A DNA stretch of 64,000 bases, taken from NCBI RefSeq assembly GCF_009827455.1, contig NZ_WTYZ01000001.1, forward strand, positions 1,497,001-1,561,000. Reading direction: 5' to 3'. A program made the translations under genes and the position numbers. Every line of letters begins with the position of its first letter. Positions within the stretch are counted from its first letter, which is position 1. Shown here one piece after another: positions 25,918-34,819 of the stretch. Origin of the DNA: Pontixanthobacter aestiaquae. GTDB lineage: Bacteria; Pseudomonadota; Alphaproteobacteria; Sphingomonadales; Sphingomonadaceae. The notes below the pieces were generated by a model. The model did no database searches. It saw only the letters and a program-made list of their open reading frames with translations, and was not told the origin of the DNA.

Positions 25918-28095
25918 ATGGCTTCGCGGTTTTCCAGATTCTGGCCCTTTGGAGGAAAGTCTCGTGAAGAGGTTGATCCATCGGACAATCGCTATTTCGC
26001 GTTGCAGGAACCCTATGGTGCCGATTGGGACGATGAGGGCGATGATGATGTCGTCTATCGCTCGGGCACACCCACTCCGGACTATGATGCCTGGGACTCA
26101 CGGCTCGATCAGGTTGATCGCAAAGCCGCCGATTTAGAGCGCCGCAAGCAGAGCTGGTGGCAGCCGCGTTACTGGAAGCAACGCCGCAAGCGTTGGTGGG
26201 CAGTGCGGACCCTGGCGGCGATCTTCGCGCTGCTCATTGCGATTGTTGCATGGTTGGCGATAACCGCGCCGCTGTCAAAGTCGCTAGAGCCGATTGCTGC
26301 GCCGCAAATCACACTGCTCGCGGCTGACGGAACACCGATTGCACGCAATGGCGCGATCACCGACGAACCGATCGATCTGAAGGCATTACCCGATCATGTG
26401 GTAGAATCCTTCATCGCCATCGAAGACAGGCGGTTCTTCACCCATTGGGGTGTTGATCCGCGCGGAATTGCGCGGGCTATGTGGACCGGCGTCGGCGGAG
26501 GCAGCACGATTACACAGCAACTCGCCAAGAACAGCTTCCTTACACCCGAGCGCAGCCTGAGCCGTAAAGCACGAGAGATGCTGATCGCGTTTTGGCTGGA
26601 GACTTGGTTGACCAAGGAAGAGATCCTCGAACGGTATCTGTCCAACGTCTATTTCGGAGACAACGTCTACGGTCTGCGCGCTGCATCGCTGCATTATTTC
26701 TATCGCAAGCCAGAAAATCTCAAGCCCGAGCAAGCGGCCATGTTGGCGGGCCTGGTGCAGGCTCCCTCCCGCTATGCGCCGACGCGGCATTATGATCGCG
26801 CTGAAAAGCGCATGCAGTTGGTCGTCAAATCGATGGTCGCGGCAGGATATCTGACACAGGCTGAAGCCGACGCTATGCCCAACCCTGTGATCGATGCACG
26901 GGCCAAGAATGATGTCCCGACAGGAACATACTTTGCTGACTGGGCCCTGCCGGAAGTGCGCAAATTATCGGACTCCGGCTATGCGAGTCAGACATACACG
27001 ACGACGCTGGATTCACGCCTTCAGAGTATTGCGCGGCGCGTAACCGGGAGCGCCAAGTTGGGTAATGCGCAGGTTGCTTTGGTTGCTATGCGCCCGGATG
27101 GTGAAGTTGTCGCTATGATCGGCGGCAAGGATTATGCAAAATCGCCGTTCAACCGGGCAACACAGGCGAAGCGTCAACCGGGATCGACATTCAAGCTCTT
27201 TGTCTATCTGGCGGCGCTGGAAGCCGGGATGCAACCTGATGATCCGGTTGATAATACAGAAATCACGGCCGGAAGTTATCGGCCGCAGAACTATCGCGGT
27301 AACTACTCCGACACGCTGACTCTCGAGCAAGCATTTGCGCAATCCAGCAATGTTGCCGCTGTCCGCTTGTTCAACCAACTGGGCGATGAGGCGGTAAGAA
27401 ATACCGCGCGCGATCTGGGCCTGGATTCGGCGTTGCCCGCTGGCGATCCAAGCGTGGCATTGGGATCCTCGACGGTGACGCTATTGGAACTAACTGCCGC
27501 CTACGCCGGGATCGCAGCCAACAGTTTCCCGGTCGAACCGCGTGCATTCGAAGCGGAGGAGGAAGGCTGGTTCGATTGGTTATGGAGTTCCTCCGGTAGC
27601 CTGCCGGGTTCGGTTCATGACGATCTCGAGCAGATGCTTCGTGCGGCAGTGAATAATGGTACAGGACGTGCGGCGATGCTCAGCGGACCAAACTACGGGA
27701 AAACCGGGACAACTCAGAACAACCGAGATGCGTTATTCGTCGGATATGCCGGAGAAGGCGAGAATGAATTGGTAGTCGGTGTGTGGGTCGGAAATGACGA
27801 CAATACACCATTAGATGGCGTAACCGGTGGCGGGCTGCCTGCGCGTATCTGGCGCGACTTTATGCGGCAGGCTTTGGGCGCGCCCGAGCGCACTCGTCCA
27901 ACACCCAAAGCCAATCCTTCGGGTCCTGTTCAACCGCAGGATGTACCCGATCTGGAAGATATTCCGATCGGTGAGAATGGCACGCGTCTGCGCATTCGTG
28001 ACGGGGAGGGGGTGACGCTCGAAACAGAGATTGAGGGAGTGCCGATCGATATCCGGCTGGACGAGGACGGGCTGAACATCGATACGCCCGATTAG
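25918..28095 (+). CDS. Bifunctional penicillin-binding protein (transglycosylase/transpeptidase)
   Basis: A 725-residue class A PBP that polymerises and cross-links peptidoglycan. The cytoplasmic N-terminus (~1-95) is long and acidic (DWDDEGDDDVV), followed by one membrane anchor (about 97-117). The GT51 domain has the catalytic Glu in FIAIEDRRFFTHWGVDPRG, then GGSTITQQLAKN and RKAREMLIAFWLE. The transpeptidase has SxxK in RQPGSTFKLFVYLAALE, SxN in FAQSSNVAAVRL and KTG in YGKTGTTQNNRDALFVG. The C-terminal tail is acidic. The outer-membrane PBP1A domain insert is not seen, so it is a compact class A enzyme. The start ATG lies in a short divergent region. Confidence 0.95.
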   Translation: MASRFSRFWPFGGKSREEVDPSDNRYFALQEPYGADWDDEGDDDVVYRSGTPTPDYDAWDSRLDQVDRKAADLERRKQSWWQPRYWKQRRKRWWAVRTLAAIFALLIAIVAWLAITAPLSKSLEPIAAPQITLLAADGTPIARNGAITDEPIDLKALPDHVVESFIAIEDRRFFTHWGVDPRGIARAMWTGVGGGSTITQQLAKNSFLTPERSLSRKAREMLIAFWLETWLTKEEILERYLSNVYFGDNVYGLRAASLHYFYRKPENLKPEQAAMLAGLVQAPSRYAPTRHYDRAEKRMQLVVKSMVAAGYLTQAEADAMPNPVIDARAKNDVPTGTYFADWALPEVRKLSDSGYASQTYTTTLDSRLQSIARRVTGSAKLGNAQVALVAMRPDGEVVAMIGGKDYAKSPFNRATQAKRQPGSTFKLFVYLAALEAGMQPDDPVDNTEITAGSYRPQNYRGNYSDTLTLEQAFAQSSNVAAVRLFNQLGDEAVRNTARDLGLDSALPAGDPSVALGSSTVTLLELTAAYAGIAANSFPVEPRAFEAEEEGWFDWLWSSSGSLPGSVHDDLEQMLRAAVNNGTGRAAMLSGPNYGKTGTTQNNRDALFVGYAGEGENELVVGVWVGNDDNTPLDGVTGGGLPARIWRDFMRQALGAPERTRPTPKANPSGPVQPQDVPDLEDIPIGENGTRLRIRDGEGVTLETEIEGVPIDIRLDEDGLNIDTPD

Positions 28096-28101
28096 CAGGC
28101 G

Positions 28102-28503
28102 TCAGGCGTCCGGCTCTGCCATCAGAATATTCATAATCGCGGTTGCAATCGGCCGCTCGCGATTATCTTGCCATGCCTCGACCGAGATGTTCGCGTTGCG
28201 GCGCCCCAGCTTGACGATCCGCGCTTTGGCGTATGTTGTCTTTTGCTTGCCCGCCGATAGGAACTGTGCGGTGATATTGATCGGTTTGAGCCGATGCGCG
28301 CGGCCAAGCTGCTCCAGTTCCTTGCGGAGCAGGGCATAGCCAGCGGTTTCCAGCAAACCGCTTGTCGCGCCGCCATGAAGATGCTGTGGGCGCCCCTCCA
28401 CATCGCTGCTGAATTCAAAGCCGAGAACGGGCGCTCCGTCCTCTTCACCATGCACGAAAATTCCCAGAGAACGGGCATAGGGTGTCAGAGGAATCTCAGG
28501 CAT
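28102..28503 (-). CDS. PaaI-type hotdog thioesterase
   Basis: A 133-residue single-hotdog protein of the PaaI family, which hydrolyses acyl-CoA thioesters. GRPQHLHGGATSGLLETAGYALL carries the usual HGG...E substrate/catalytic loop, shortened here to quote only LHGGATSGLLETAGY. KPINITAQFLSAG and AKARIVKLGRRNANISVEAW are the central strands. It overlaps the upstream paralogue by 8 bases, so the two are co-translated and may form a heteromer or act on related acyl-CoAs. It is convergent with the PBP gene. Confidence 0.88.
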   Translation of the reverse strand: MPEIPLTPYARSLGIFVHGEEDGAPVLGFEFSSDVEGRPQHLHGGATSGLLETAGYALLRKELEQLGRAHRLKPINITAQFLSAGKQKTTYAKARIVKLGRRNANISVEAWQDNRERPIATAIMNILMAEPDA

Positions 28504-28945
28504 TGCGCGAATCCTGACCGATCGTCATGAAGATACCAGCCATGGTTGCCACCGTATCATCCGGATCGCCGTCATGGGCGACGCCGCGCACAAATGCTGC
28601 GGATTTGGACAGCTTATAGCATTCTACCCTACCAAAAACCGAACTGCGTTCACGGGCCGGACGCTGGTAATCGACGCGAAGGTCGAGCGTCGCAACCGGA
28701 GCGAACGTGCCATGTCTGGTCCAGATCGAAAGACCTGATGCCATATCGAGCATGCTTATGATCGGACCTGAGGCGAGTATCTTTCGCTCCACTTCACCGA
28801 CCAGATCCTCGCGCCAAGGCAATTCCAGCTCCACCCAATCGGTTCCGTGATCGCGGAATATCAAGCCCAGCTTGGCCGAATGGCCATGTCGCATCAGGAA
28901 TTGTGCGGTCTTTGCCGGATCAAACGGGGGAAGCTCTTTGGCCAT
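28496..28945 (-). CDS. PaaI-type hotdog thioesterase, second copy
   Basis: A 149-residue hotdog thioesterase-like protein adjacent to and overlapping another one. LGLIFRDHGTDWVELELPW is the first strand-helix unit, ISMLDMASGLSIWTRHG the central helix (Asp in place of the PaaI HGG..E layout), and ATLDLRVDYQRPARERSSVF the following strands. The start may be the ATG at 28945 or an in-frame ATG at 28975; neither has a convincing Shine-Dalgarno site. Tandem hotdog pairs of this kind are widespread in sphingomonads; no specific substrate can be named. Confidence 0.85.
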   Translation of the reverse strand: MAKELPPFDPAKTAQFLMRHGHSAKLGLIFRDHGTDWVELELPWREDLVGEVERKILASGPIISMLDMASGLSIWTRHGTFAPVATLDLRVDYQRPARERSSVFGRVECYKLSKSAAFVRGVAHDGDPDDTVATMAGIFMTIGQDSRNA

Positions 28946-29018
28946 GGAATTGCTCTGTAAGGTCTCCCAACCCATTTCAATCTTTTAATTTAACAGGCGG
29001 CGTGGTGAGGCGCAGCTT

Positions 29019-29504
29019 TTAGAGTATACCGCCTGCCAGCGCATCAATCGCGCCTTGCAGGAACACTGCGGCTGCGTGGCTGTCGATCCGTTCGGAGCGT
29101 TTGCGGCGGCTCATATCCTGCCCGATCATATCGCGCTCGGCCGAGGTGGTGGACCAGCGTTCATCCCACAGCAGGACCGGCAGTTCAAACGCGGTAGAAA
29201 GATTGCGGGCATAGGCGCGGCTGGCCTGCGCACGCGATCCCTCGCTGCCGTCCATATTGCGCGGGAGGCCGATTACGATAGCGCGGACAGAGCGTTCGCG
29301 GATGATCTCGGCCAGCCGTTCCTTATCGCGGCCAAACTTGCCGCGTTCCAGTGTCTTGCCTGCAGTTGCAAATTGCCATCCGGCATCACAGGTTGCGGTA
29401 CCGATCGTCTTGGTGCCGAGGTCGAGCGCCAGCAATGCTCCGCCATCGGGCAAGGCCTCGCGCAGATCAGCGGCGCTATCAGTAATCAGGGCGCTGTGTT
29501 CCAT
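29019..29504 (-). CDS. ruvX: Putative pre-16S rRNA nuclease / Holliday junction resolvase-like
   Basis: A 161-residue YqgF/RuvX protein with an RNase H-like fold that matures the 5' end of 16S rRNA. LALDLGTKTIGTATCDAGW has the first catalytic Asp, IVIGLPRNMDGSEGSRA the second strand, and LPVLLWDERWSTTSAERDM the invariant DERxST segment. The family begins near ALLALDLGT, so the ~24-residue leader is variable; the start overlaps the upstream DUF3089 gene by 19 bases. It is the last gene of the leftward pyrE run. Confidence 0.94.
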   Translation of the reverse strand: MEHSALITDSAADLREALPDGGALLALDLGTKTIGTATCDAGWQFATAGKTLERGKFGRDKERLAEIIRERSVRAIVIGLPRNMDGSEGSRAQASRAYARNLSTAFELPVLLWDERWSTTSAERDMIGQDMSRRKRSERIDSHAAAVFLQGAIDALAGGIL

Positions 29505-30622
29505 GCTGCGACCCGGCGCTCTACATCATATTGGACGTTCTGCCAGAACAGCGGAATATCATAGACGTGATAATTGTTACCCGGGAGAACATAGTTCCCC
29601 ATCTCAGGCGGATCGCCAATGAGCAGCAAGCCGCGCTCGTCGCATCGTGCGGGGACTGCGCCGGGGACTAACTCGCCCGATGAGAAATCTGCCTCTGGCA
29701 CCAGTGTGCCGGCATTCAGCTCTTTCGCAGCCTCACCGCCAATTTCGCCCGTTAGCGGATTGGTACACAGGATCGCGCTATCGCCGCGCAGCTCGCCGTC
29801 AAATCCGGTCGAAAGCCGATAGCTGTCGAGCACTTGCTTGGGGCCAGCTGGCTCTGCGAAACTCGACCAGCTCAGCACACAGCCAGCCTGCAGCGGCGTT
29901 GCGCATGCAGGGAAGCCCAATAGAGGCAAATCATGCTCGACCGAAATGGGCCAGCCAATGGCGTATGCGGCGGCAACCCGGCTCTTCGCATCGGAAGTCG
30001 CGATTTCTTCGCGCAGCAGGCGAAGCAAATGGAGCGAACCTTGGCTATGGCCTACGAGAACGATGGGCGTGTCGGCATCCACGCTGGTCAGAAAGAATGC
30101 ATAGGCCTGCTTCACGTCATCATAAGCGGCTTCGATAGCTTGTTCGGCATCCGCAGAGTCGGCGAGAAATGCGCCCATTGTGGCTTGGCGATAGCGCGGT
30201 GCCCAGATTTCCGATGCCTGATTGAACGGGCTGGCCATGCCGCGCACATAGATTTTGGCAATGCGCTGCGATTCCGCGTCATCCAATGGCGCATTCCACG
30301 ATCCGCTGTCGAGGAAGCTGGTCGGATGGATGAAGAATACTGCGAAATCTTGTTTCGGATCAGCCGGTTTGGGTACCATGCGGTCGCGCGCGCGTGTCGG
30401 AGGTTGCCAGCGCGCCGGATCGCTGATTCCAATTCCAGGGCGCGAGAACCACATTGCGGGGTCCTGGTAGGCATTTTCTTCGAGTGGTGCCTGTTCGTCG
30501 AACTCCTCGCGTGGCACAAACGCGTATTCGGTCAGTTCCTGCGACCAGATGCGCAGAACGAAGAAAGCGGCAATCGCCAACACGATCAGGAACGCGATAA
30601 AATAGAGAAACTTACGTGCCAT
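29486..30622 (-). CDS. DUF3089 family membrane-anchored hydrolase-like protein
   Basis: A 378-residue protein with one N-terminal membrane segment (FLYFIAFLIVLAIAAFFVL) and an outer alpha/beta-hydrolase-like DUF3089 domain. FAVFFIHPTSFLDSGSWNAP, RYRQATMGAFLADSADAEQA and the nucleophile elbow IVLVGHSQGSLHLLRLLRE identify the family; a Ser nucleophile is therefore likely. The reaction is unknown. It overlaps the AI-2E-type permease gene by 11 bases and ruvX by 19, so it belongs to the same transcript. Confidence 0.9.
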   Translation of the reverse strand: MARKFLYFIAFLIVLAIAAFFVLRIWSQELTEYAFVPREEFDEQAPLEENAYQDPAMWFSRPGIGISDPARWQPPTRARDRMVPKPADPKQDFAVFFIHPTSFLDSGSWNAPLDDAESQRIAKIYVRGMASPFNQASEIWAPRYRQATMGAFLADSADAEQAIEAAYDDVKQAYAFFLTSVDADTPIVLVGHSQGSLHLLRLLREEIATSDAKSRVAAAYAIGWPISVEHDLPLLGFPACATPLQAGCVLSWSSFAEPAGPKQVLDSYRLSTGFDGELRGDSAILCTNPLTGEIGGEAAKELNAGTLVPEADFSSGELVPGAVPARCDERGLLLIGDPPEMGNYVLPGNNYHVYDIPLFWQNVQYDVERRVAAWNTAP

Positions 30623-31724
30623 TTATGGCTTCCTTAGCGTTTTCGTCTTCGTTCTGGTTTTGCTCGGCCCGGCGTTGAAGCGCCACTTTGATCATCGCAA
30701 GCAGCGGATCGGCAAGGAACAGGCCCAAGATACCGAACAGGATGCCCATAATAAGCTGCGATGACAGGACCAGGGCAGGGGCGAGATCAACAGTTTTCCG
30801 AGCGATGAGCGGGATTACCAGATAGCCATCGACATTCTGGACCAGAAAATAGACGAAGATCGTGTAGAGTCCCATATCGGTTCCGCCGGAAAAGCCGACC
30901 AGCACCATCAAAACGCCCGACAGTATCGCGCCGAGATTGGGAATAAACGCCAGCAGTCCGGTCAGAATCGCAAGCAGGGCCGCCATGGGCACAGTCCCAA
31001 TTCCGATTAGCGGACCGACGCCGGCCAGCATCACGTAAGTAAAAACTCCCTCGAACACCATGCCAACGAGCCGGCCAGCCATCAGGCGGCGCATTGTCCG
31101 CCCCATTTGTGAAGCGGTCTCGAAGAATTCGCTGCGGCGATGGGCGGGTAGCATCCACGCCACGCCGCGTTCATACATGCGCGGCTCGAACGCCAGATAG
31201 ATCCCGATGATTGAGACCAACAGCAATGTGGTGAGCCAGCCCAGGAGGCCGCTGATCGCCCGCGTGACTGTGCCCACGCCGCTCATCAGATTGGTCAAAA
31301 GTGCCTGGAAATCCGGCGCATCTATCGCGAAGCCTTGGCCGCGCAACCATTCAAAAGCGACGGCTGCTTGCTGCTGGATGATCGCTGGAAATTGCGCTGC
31401 TTCTTGCGAAATTTGCGATCCGGCGTAGGTCACAAGCCAGTATAAAAACCCGACCGCAGCCAGGAGCACCAACGATATTCGCCATGTCCGCGGAATGGGC
31501 AGCACCCGGCCGAGTAAGCGAGCACCACCATCGATCATGGATGCGACCACGAGCGCCCCGAAGATGATCAACAGCGCCTGCGATATGTAGAGAGCGAGCA
31601 CGACCGAGCCGATAACCGCTGCCCACACAAATGCGCGCTGCGCTTCGAAACGCAGTTCCGGGCTGGAAATACGCGATGGGCTGGTGCCAAGATTTTCGTC
31701 TGATTGTTCGCGTTTACGGCTCAC
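30612..31724 (-). CDS. AI-2E family transporter (PerM/TqsA-like permease)
   Basis: A 370-residue inner-membrane protein with eight or so helices of the UPF0118/AI-2E exporter family; some members are Na+/H+ antiporters. The N-terminal part has AAVIGSVVLALYISQALLI, the middle an amphipathic segment (GGARLLGRVLPIPRTWRIS) and ISGLLGWLTTLLLVSIIGIY, and the C-terminal part AFIPNLGAILSGVLMVLVGF and VQNVDGYLVIPLIARKTVDL. A GTG start at 31724 overlaps the lepB stop (GTGA). Substrate not known. Confidence 0.92.
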   Translation of the reverse strand: MSRKREQSDENLGTSPSRISSPELRFEAQRAFVWAAVIGSVVLALYISQALLIIFGALVVASMIDGGARLLGRVLPIPRTWRISLVLLAAVGFLYWLVTYAGSQISQEAAQFPAIIQQQAAVAFEWLRGQGFAIDAPDFQALLTNLMSGVGTVTRAISGLLGWLTTLLLVSIIGIYLAFEPRMYERGVAWMLPAHRRSEFFETASQMGRTMRRLMAGRLVGMVFEGVFTYVMLAGVGPLIGIGTVPMAALLAILTGLLAFIPNLGAILSGVLMVLVGFSGGTDMGLYTIFVYFLVQNVDGYLVIPLIARKTVDLAPALVLSSQLIMGILFGILGLFLADPLLAMIKVALQRRAEQNQNEDENAKEAINGT

Positions 31725-32617
31725 TCTTGGTCTGCTCCCTCGGCAATTGCAGGTCGCAGAGTGGTCCACGCCCGCCCGCCGCGCAAGGATGTCCACCAGC
31801 TAATCGGGTTCCAGCTTGTGCTACCGTCAAGCGAGAAAGTTATAAATTCCGCCCTTCCGCCAATATTTTCCAGCGGGATCGGGCCGCTCAAGCCATTGCC
31901 GCTGAAGTCGCGGCCGTCAGCTGAATGGTCGCGATTGTCGCCCATCACGAAAACATGACCTTCCGGAATTGTGATCTCGGCAAAATCATCCGAAGATTGG
32001 GTGTTGTGGTCAATGATCAGATAGGACGCTCCGTTGGGCATTGTCTCGCGCTGGATGGGTGGTTCGCAGGCAATCCGCCCATCGGGCAATGTCACTTTGT
32101 AGTCGAACGGCGCACCGTTCTCCATGTCGTATCCGAAATCACACGGCATGTTGGCATCGATAGGAATGCGCAGGGGGGGCTCCATTTCCTGCTTCACCGG
32201 CTGGCCATTCAAAATGATCTGTCCTTTGCGCACTTCGAAGCGGTCACCCGGACGTGCAACCACACGTTTGATATAGTCTTCATCGCGATCCGGATGGACC
32301 GGGATCACGATGTCGCCATATTCGGGCGTATCTGCCCAAATGCGCGTTTCACTGCGCGGCAACAGGTGAAATGATGCGGACGCCCATGACCAGCCATAGG
32401 GATATTTGCTAACCACCAATCGGTCCCCCACCAGCAGATTGGGCACCATCGACGCGCTAGGAATATAGAAAGGCTTTGCGATAAAGCTGTGGAAGGCCAG
32501 CACAGCGAGCAGCATTAGCGCTAACCCGCGAAATTCGGCGAGCCAGTTTACTTTCGCGGCACTATCGCCGGAATCGGTTTCAGAATTGTCGGTCACAATT
32601 GGGGTGTCAGTGCTCAT
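31721..32617 (-). CDS. lepB: Signal peptidase I
   Basis: LepB cleaves signal peptides from exported proteins on the outer face of the inner membrane with a Ser/Lys dyad. The 298-residue protein has one strong membrane segment (LALMLLAVLAFHSFIAKPFY), the catalytic Ser in IPSASMVPNLLVGDRL, the Lys in DEDYIKRVVARPGDRFEV, and the C-terminal GHVFVMGDNRDHSADGRDF box. It lies four bases after acpS. In alphaproteobacteria lepB is often followed by rnc and era; here an AI-2E-type permease follows instead. Confidence 0.96.
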   Translation of the reverse strand: MSTDTPIVTDNSETDSGDSAAKVNWLAEFRGLALMLLAVLAFHSFIAKPFYIPSASMVPNLLVGDRLVVSKYPYGWSWASASFHLLPRSETRIWADTPEYGDIVIPVHPDRDEDYIKRVVARPGDRFEVRKGQIILNGQPVKQEMEPPLRIPIDANMPCDFGYDMENGAPFDYKVTLPDGRIACEPPIQRETMPNGASYLIIDHNTQSSDDFAEITIPEGHVFVMGDNRDHSADGRDFSGNGLSGPIPLENIGGRAEFITFSLDGSTSWNPISWWTSLRGGRAWTTLRPAIAEGADQE

Positions 32618-32620
32618 GGT

Positions 32621-33028
32621 CTAGGATGCTTTGGGAACGGCCTCGATAATCACGAATGCTTGCGCCCATGGATGATCATCGGTGAGAGTAAGATGAATGA
32701 CGGCTTCATGCCCATCCGGCGTCAATTCCGCAAGCCGCGTAGCCGCTCCATTGGTGAGAGCGAGAGTGGGGGCGCCCGACTTGGCGTTCACCACGCCGAT
32801 ATCCTTCATGTAGACGCCGCGATAGAAACCGGTGCCGACCGCTTTGGAGAATGCTTCTTTTGCGGCGAACCGCTTCGCATAGGTTCCCGCGCGGGTGTAG
32901 GGGCGTTTGGCCGCTTTGGCGCGTTCGACTTCGGTGAAGCTGCGTTTCTCGAACCGCTCACCATGGCGGTCGAGCGCTTTGGCAATCCGATCGATATTGC
33001 AAAGGTCTGATCCAAGGCCGATAATCAT
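32621..33028 (-). CDS. acpS: Holo-[acyl-carrier-protein] synthase
   Basis: AcpS transfers 4'-phosphopantetheine from CoA to ACP. From the ATG at 33028 it is 135 residues, opening [20 protein letters not shown] with the Mg-binding Asp, and [16 protein letters not shown] as the second family signature with its Glu and Lys. The frame is open far upstream, but that DNA encodes the small membrane protein in another frame. Its start overlaps the stop of that gene (ATGA). Confidence 0.96.
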   Translation of the reverse strand: MIIGLGSDLCNIDRIAKALDRHGERFEKRSFTEVERAKAAKRPYTRAGTYAKRFAAKEAFSKAVGTGFYRGVYMKDIGVVNAKSGAPTLALTNGAATRLAELTPDGHEAVIHLTLTDDHPWAQAFVIIEAVPKAS

Positions 33029-33306
33029 GCCGTCCCCCGAAGAAAAAGCGCAATGAGCAGGCTGAGCGCGATCACATTCAGCATCACCTGGCTTTTGAAC
33101 AATGGGTGAGAGAAGTCGCCATTGGCTCGCTTGATCGATCCGACATAGCCGAAGATCTGCAACGCGACCCAGCCGATAGCGAACGTCACCAAGACCCGCG
33201 TGTTGAGCGCATATCCGAGGAATCCAATCGACAGAACGAAGATCGCGGCGGCGCTGATTGCCCAGCGTTTCTGTTCGCCCGTCAGTTTTGCCGGTGCATC
33301 GCTCAC
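33025..33306 (-). CDS. Small membrane protein of unknown function
   Basis: A 93-residue protein with about three hydrophobic segments ([56 protein letters not shown]). No known family. It is bracketed by 4-base ATGA overlaps with pdxJ on one side and acpS on the other, so it is translated with them; this makes it a genuine gene. A role linked to lipid or membrane biogenesis is only a guess from its neighbours acpS and lepB. Confidence 0.85.
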   Translation of the reverse strand: MSDAPAKLTGEQKRWAISAAAIFVLSIGFLGYALNTRVLVTFAIGWVALQIFGYVGSIKRANGDFSHPLFKSQVMLNVIALSLLIALFLRGTA

Positions 33307-34061
33307 CTTGCATCGTCCATCAGATCGCGCATTTTGCGAACGGCGTTTTCCAGACCGACAAAGATTGCTTCGCCCATCAGATAGTGCCCGATATTGAGTT
33401 CGGCCAATTGCGGGATGGCCGCGATCGGTTGGACATTCTCATATGTCAGACCGTGGCCGGCATGTGGCTCGATTCCGTTTTTCGCGGCGAGGGCGGACAT
33501 ATCGGCGATGCGTTTCAATTCGGAGGCAAGAAGATCGCGGTCACCATCGAGATGCGCGTGTGCATATTCGCCGGTGTGGAACTCCACCACTGGCGCGCCG
33601 AGTCGCAAAGCGGCTTCCAATTGCCGCTCGTCCGCTTCGATGAACAGGCTCACGCGTATGCCTGCGTCGGCCAGTTGCGATACGATTGGGGCAATCCGGT
33701 TGTGCTGACCTGTGGCATCGAGGCCGCCTTCGGTGGTGCGTTCCTCACGCTTTTCCGGCACAATACATGCGGCGTGCGGTTTGTGGCGAATGGCAATCTC
33801 CAGCATCTCGTCAGTTGCGGCCATTTCCAGATTGAGCGGAAGGTTGGTCGCGTCCTGAATACGCTTTAGGTCATCATCGCGGATATGCCGCCGGTCTTCG
33901 CGCAAATGCGCGGTAATTCCGTCGCCACCGACCGCAGCGACGATCTCTGCTGCGCGCACCGGATCAGGATGATCGCCGCCGCGCGCATTGCGGATAGTCG
34001 CGACGTGATCGATGTTGACGCCCAATCTTAAGGGGTGGGGCTTGTGGGAACTCGTCATCAT
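33303..34061 (-). CDS. pdxJ: Pyridoxine 5'-phosphate synthase
   Basis: PdxJ closes the ring of pyridoxine 5'-phosphate from deoxyxylulose phosphate and 3-amino-2-oxopropyl phosphate. The 252-residue TIM barrel begins [19 protein letters not shown], has [18 protein letters not shown] with phosphate- and substrate-binding residues, [20 protein letters not shown], and ends [20 protein letters not shown]. It overlaps pyrE and the small membrane gene by four bases each. Confidence 0.97.
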   Translation of the reverse strand: MMTSSHKPHPLRLGVNIDHVATIRNARGGDHPDPVRAAEIVAAVGGDGITAHLREDRRHIRDDDLKRIQDATNLPLNLEMAATDEMLEIAIRHKPHAACIVPEKREERTTEGGLDATGQHNRIAPIVSQLADAGIRVSLFIEADERQLEAALRLGAPVVEFHTGEYAHAHLDGDRDLLASELKRIADMSALAAKNGIEPHAGHGLTYENVQPIAAIPQLAELNIGHYLMGEAIFVGLENAVRKMRDLMDDAR

Positions 34062-34636
34062 TTACGGCTTCCCGGTTTGGTAACGGGAATGGCTGCGAGT
34101 TCGGCAGGCACTTCATCATCGGCGTAAGTCGGGAAGGTGATCTCGACCAATGCGTGATAAGGCACGTCGAAGCTGACATCGCCGCCGGTCCGGTTGACCA
34201 CAGACACCAGCGCCAGGACCTCGCCGCCAGCGTCTTCCACAGCTTTCATTGCTTCTTTGGAAGACAAGCCGGTTGTGACGACATCTTCGACGACGATGAT
34301 CTTTGCACCTTTCTCGATTGCGAATCCGCGGCGCAGGCCGAAGGTCCCGTCAGGGCGCTCAAGAAACATGGCTTCCTTACCGAGCGCGCGGCCCATTTCA
34401 TGGCCGATGATGATGCCGCCCATGGCCGGGGAGATAACCACGTCAATGGCGCTGCGGATCTCGCGCGGCAGTTTCGCTGCCAATGCCGCTGCGAGTCGGC
34501 TGGCCCGCATCGGGTCCATCAGTACCCGCGCGCATTGCAAATAATGCCCGCTATGCCGTCCGGAGGACAGTTTGAAGTGGCCTTCGAGCAGCGCTTCGCT
34601 GGCGCGGAATTCGGAAAGAACGTCGTCTTCTGTCAT
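34058..34636 (-). CDS. pyrE: Orotate phosphoribosyltransferase
   Basis: PyrE joins orotate and PRPP to make OMP in pyrimidine synthesis. The ATG at 34636 gives 192 residues opening MTEDDVLSEFRASEALLEGH; the long open frame upstream is non-coding. FKLSSGRHSGHYLQCARVLM and ISPAMGGIIIGHEMGRALGK are typical, and IIVVEDVVTTGLSSKEAMKA is the PRPP-binding loop. It is the first gene of the eight-gene leftward unit ending in ruvX, and is divergent from the cytochrome oxidase cluster. Confidence 0.95.
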   Translation of the reverse strand: MTEDDVLSEFRASEALLEGHFKLSSGRHSGHYLQCARVLMDPMRASRLAAALAAKLPREIRSAIDVVISPAMGGIIIGHEMGRALGKEAMFLERPDGTFGLRRGFAIEKGAKIIVVEDVVTTGLSSKEAMKAVEDAGGEVLALVSVVNRTGGDVSFDVPYHALVEITFPTYADDEVPAELAAIPVTKPGSRK

Positions 34637-34819
34637 AGTAAAACGCTGGTAATCCTGTTGATGGTTGCCCATTGAGCAACGTGACTTGCGGATTTTTCTC
34701 CTAGAAGCGCTTGAGGCAGTGGGCAACCATGCGTATAGGCGCGGCAGAATAGTACCCCGTTGGGGATCGTCTGGGCTACACATCGTGGCTCCAAACAATA
34801 AACGGAAAGCGTCAACATA

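Noticed and set aside
33029..33313. Long N-terminal extension of acpS
   Set aside because: Those bases encode the small membrane protein in another frame; AcpS proteins begin at MIIGLGSD.
34637..34819. Near-perfect inverted pair ggttgcccat / gtgggcaacc between pyrE and ctaC
   Set aside because: The arms are about 50 bases apart with one mismatch and no T-run; too weak to call as a terminator or operator.
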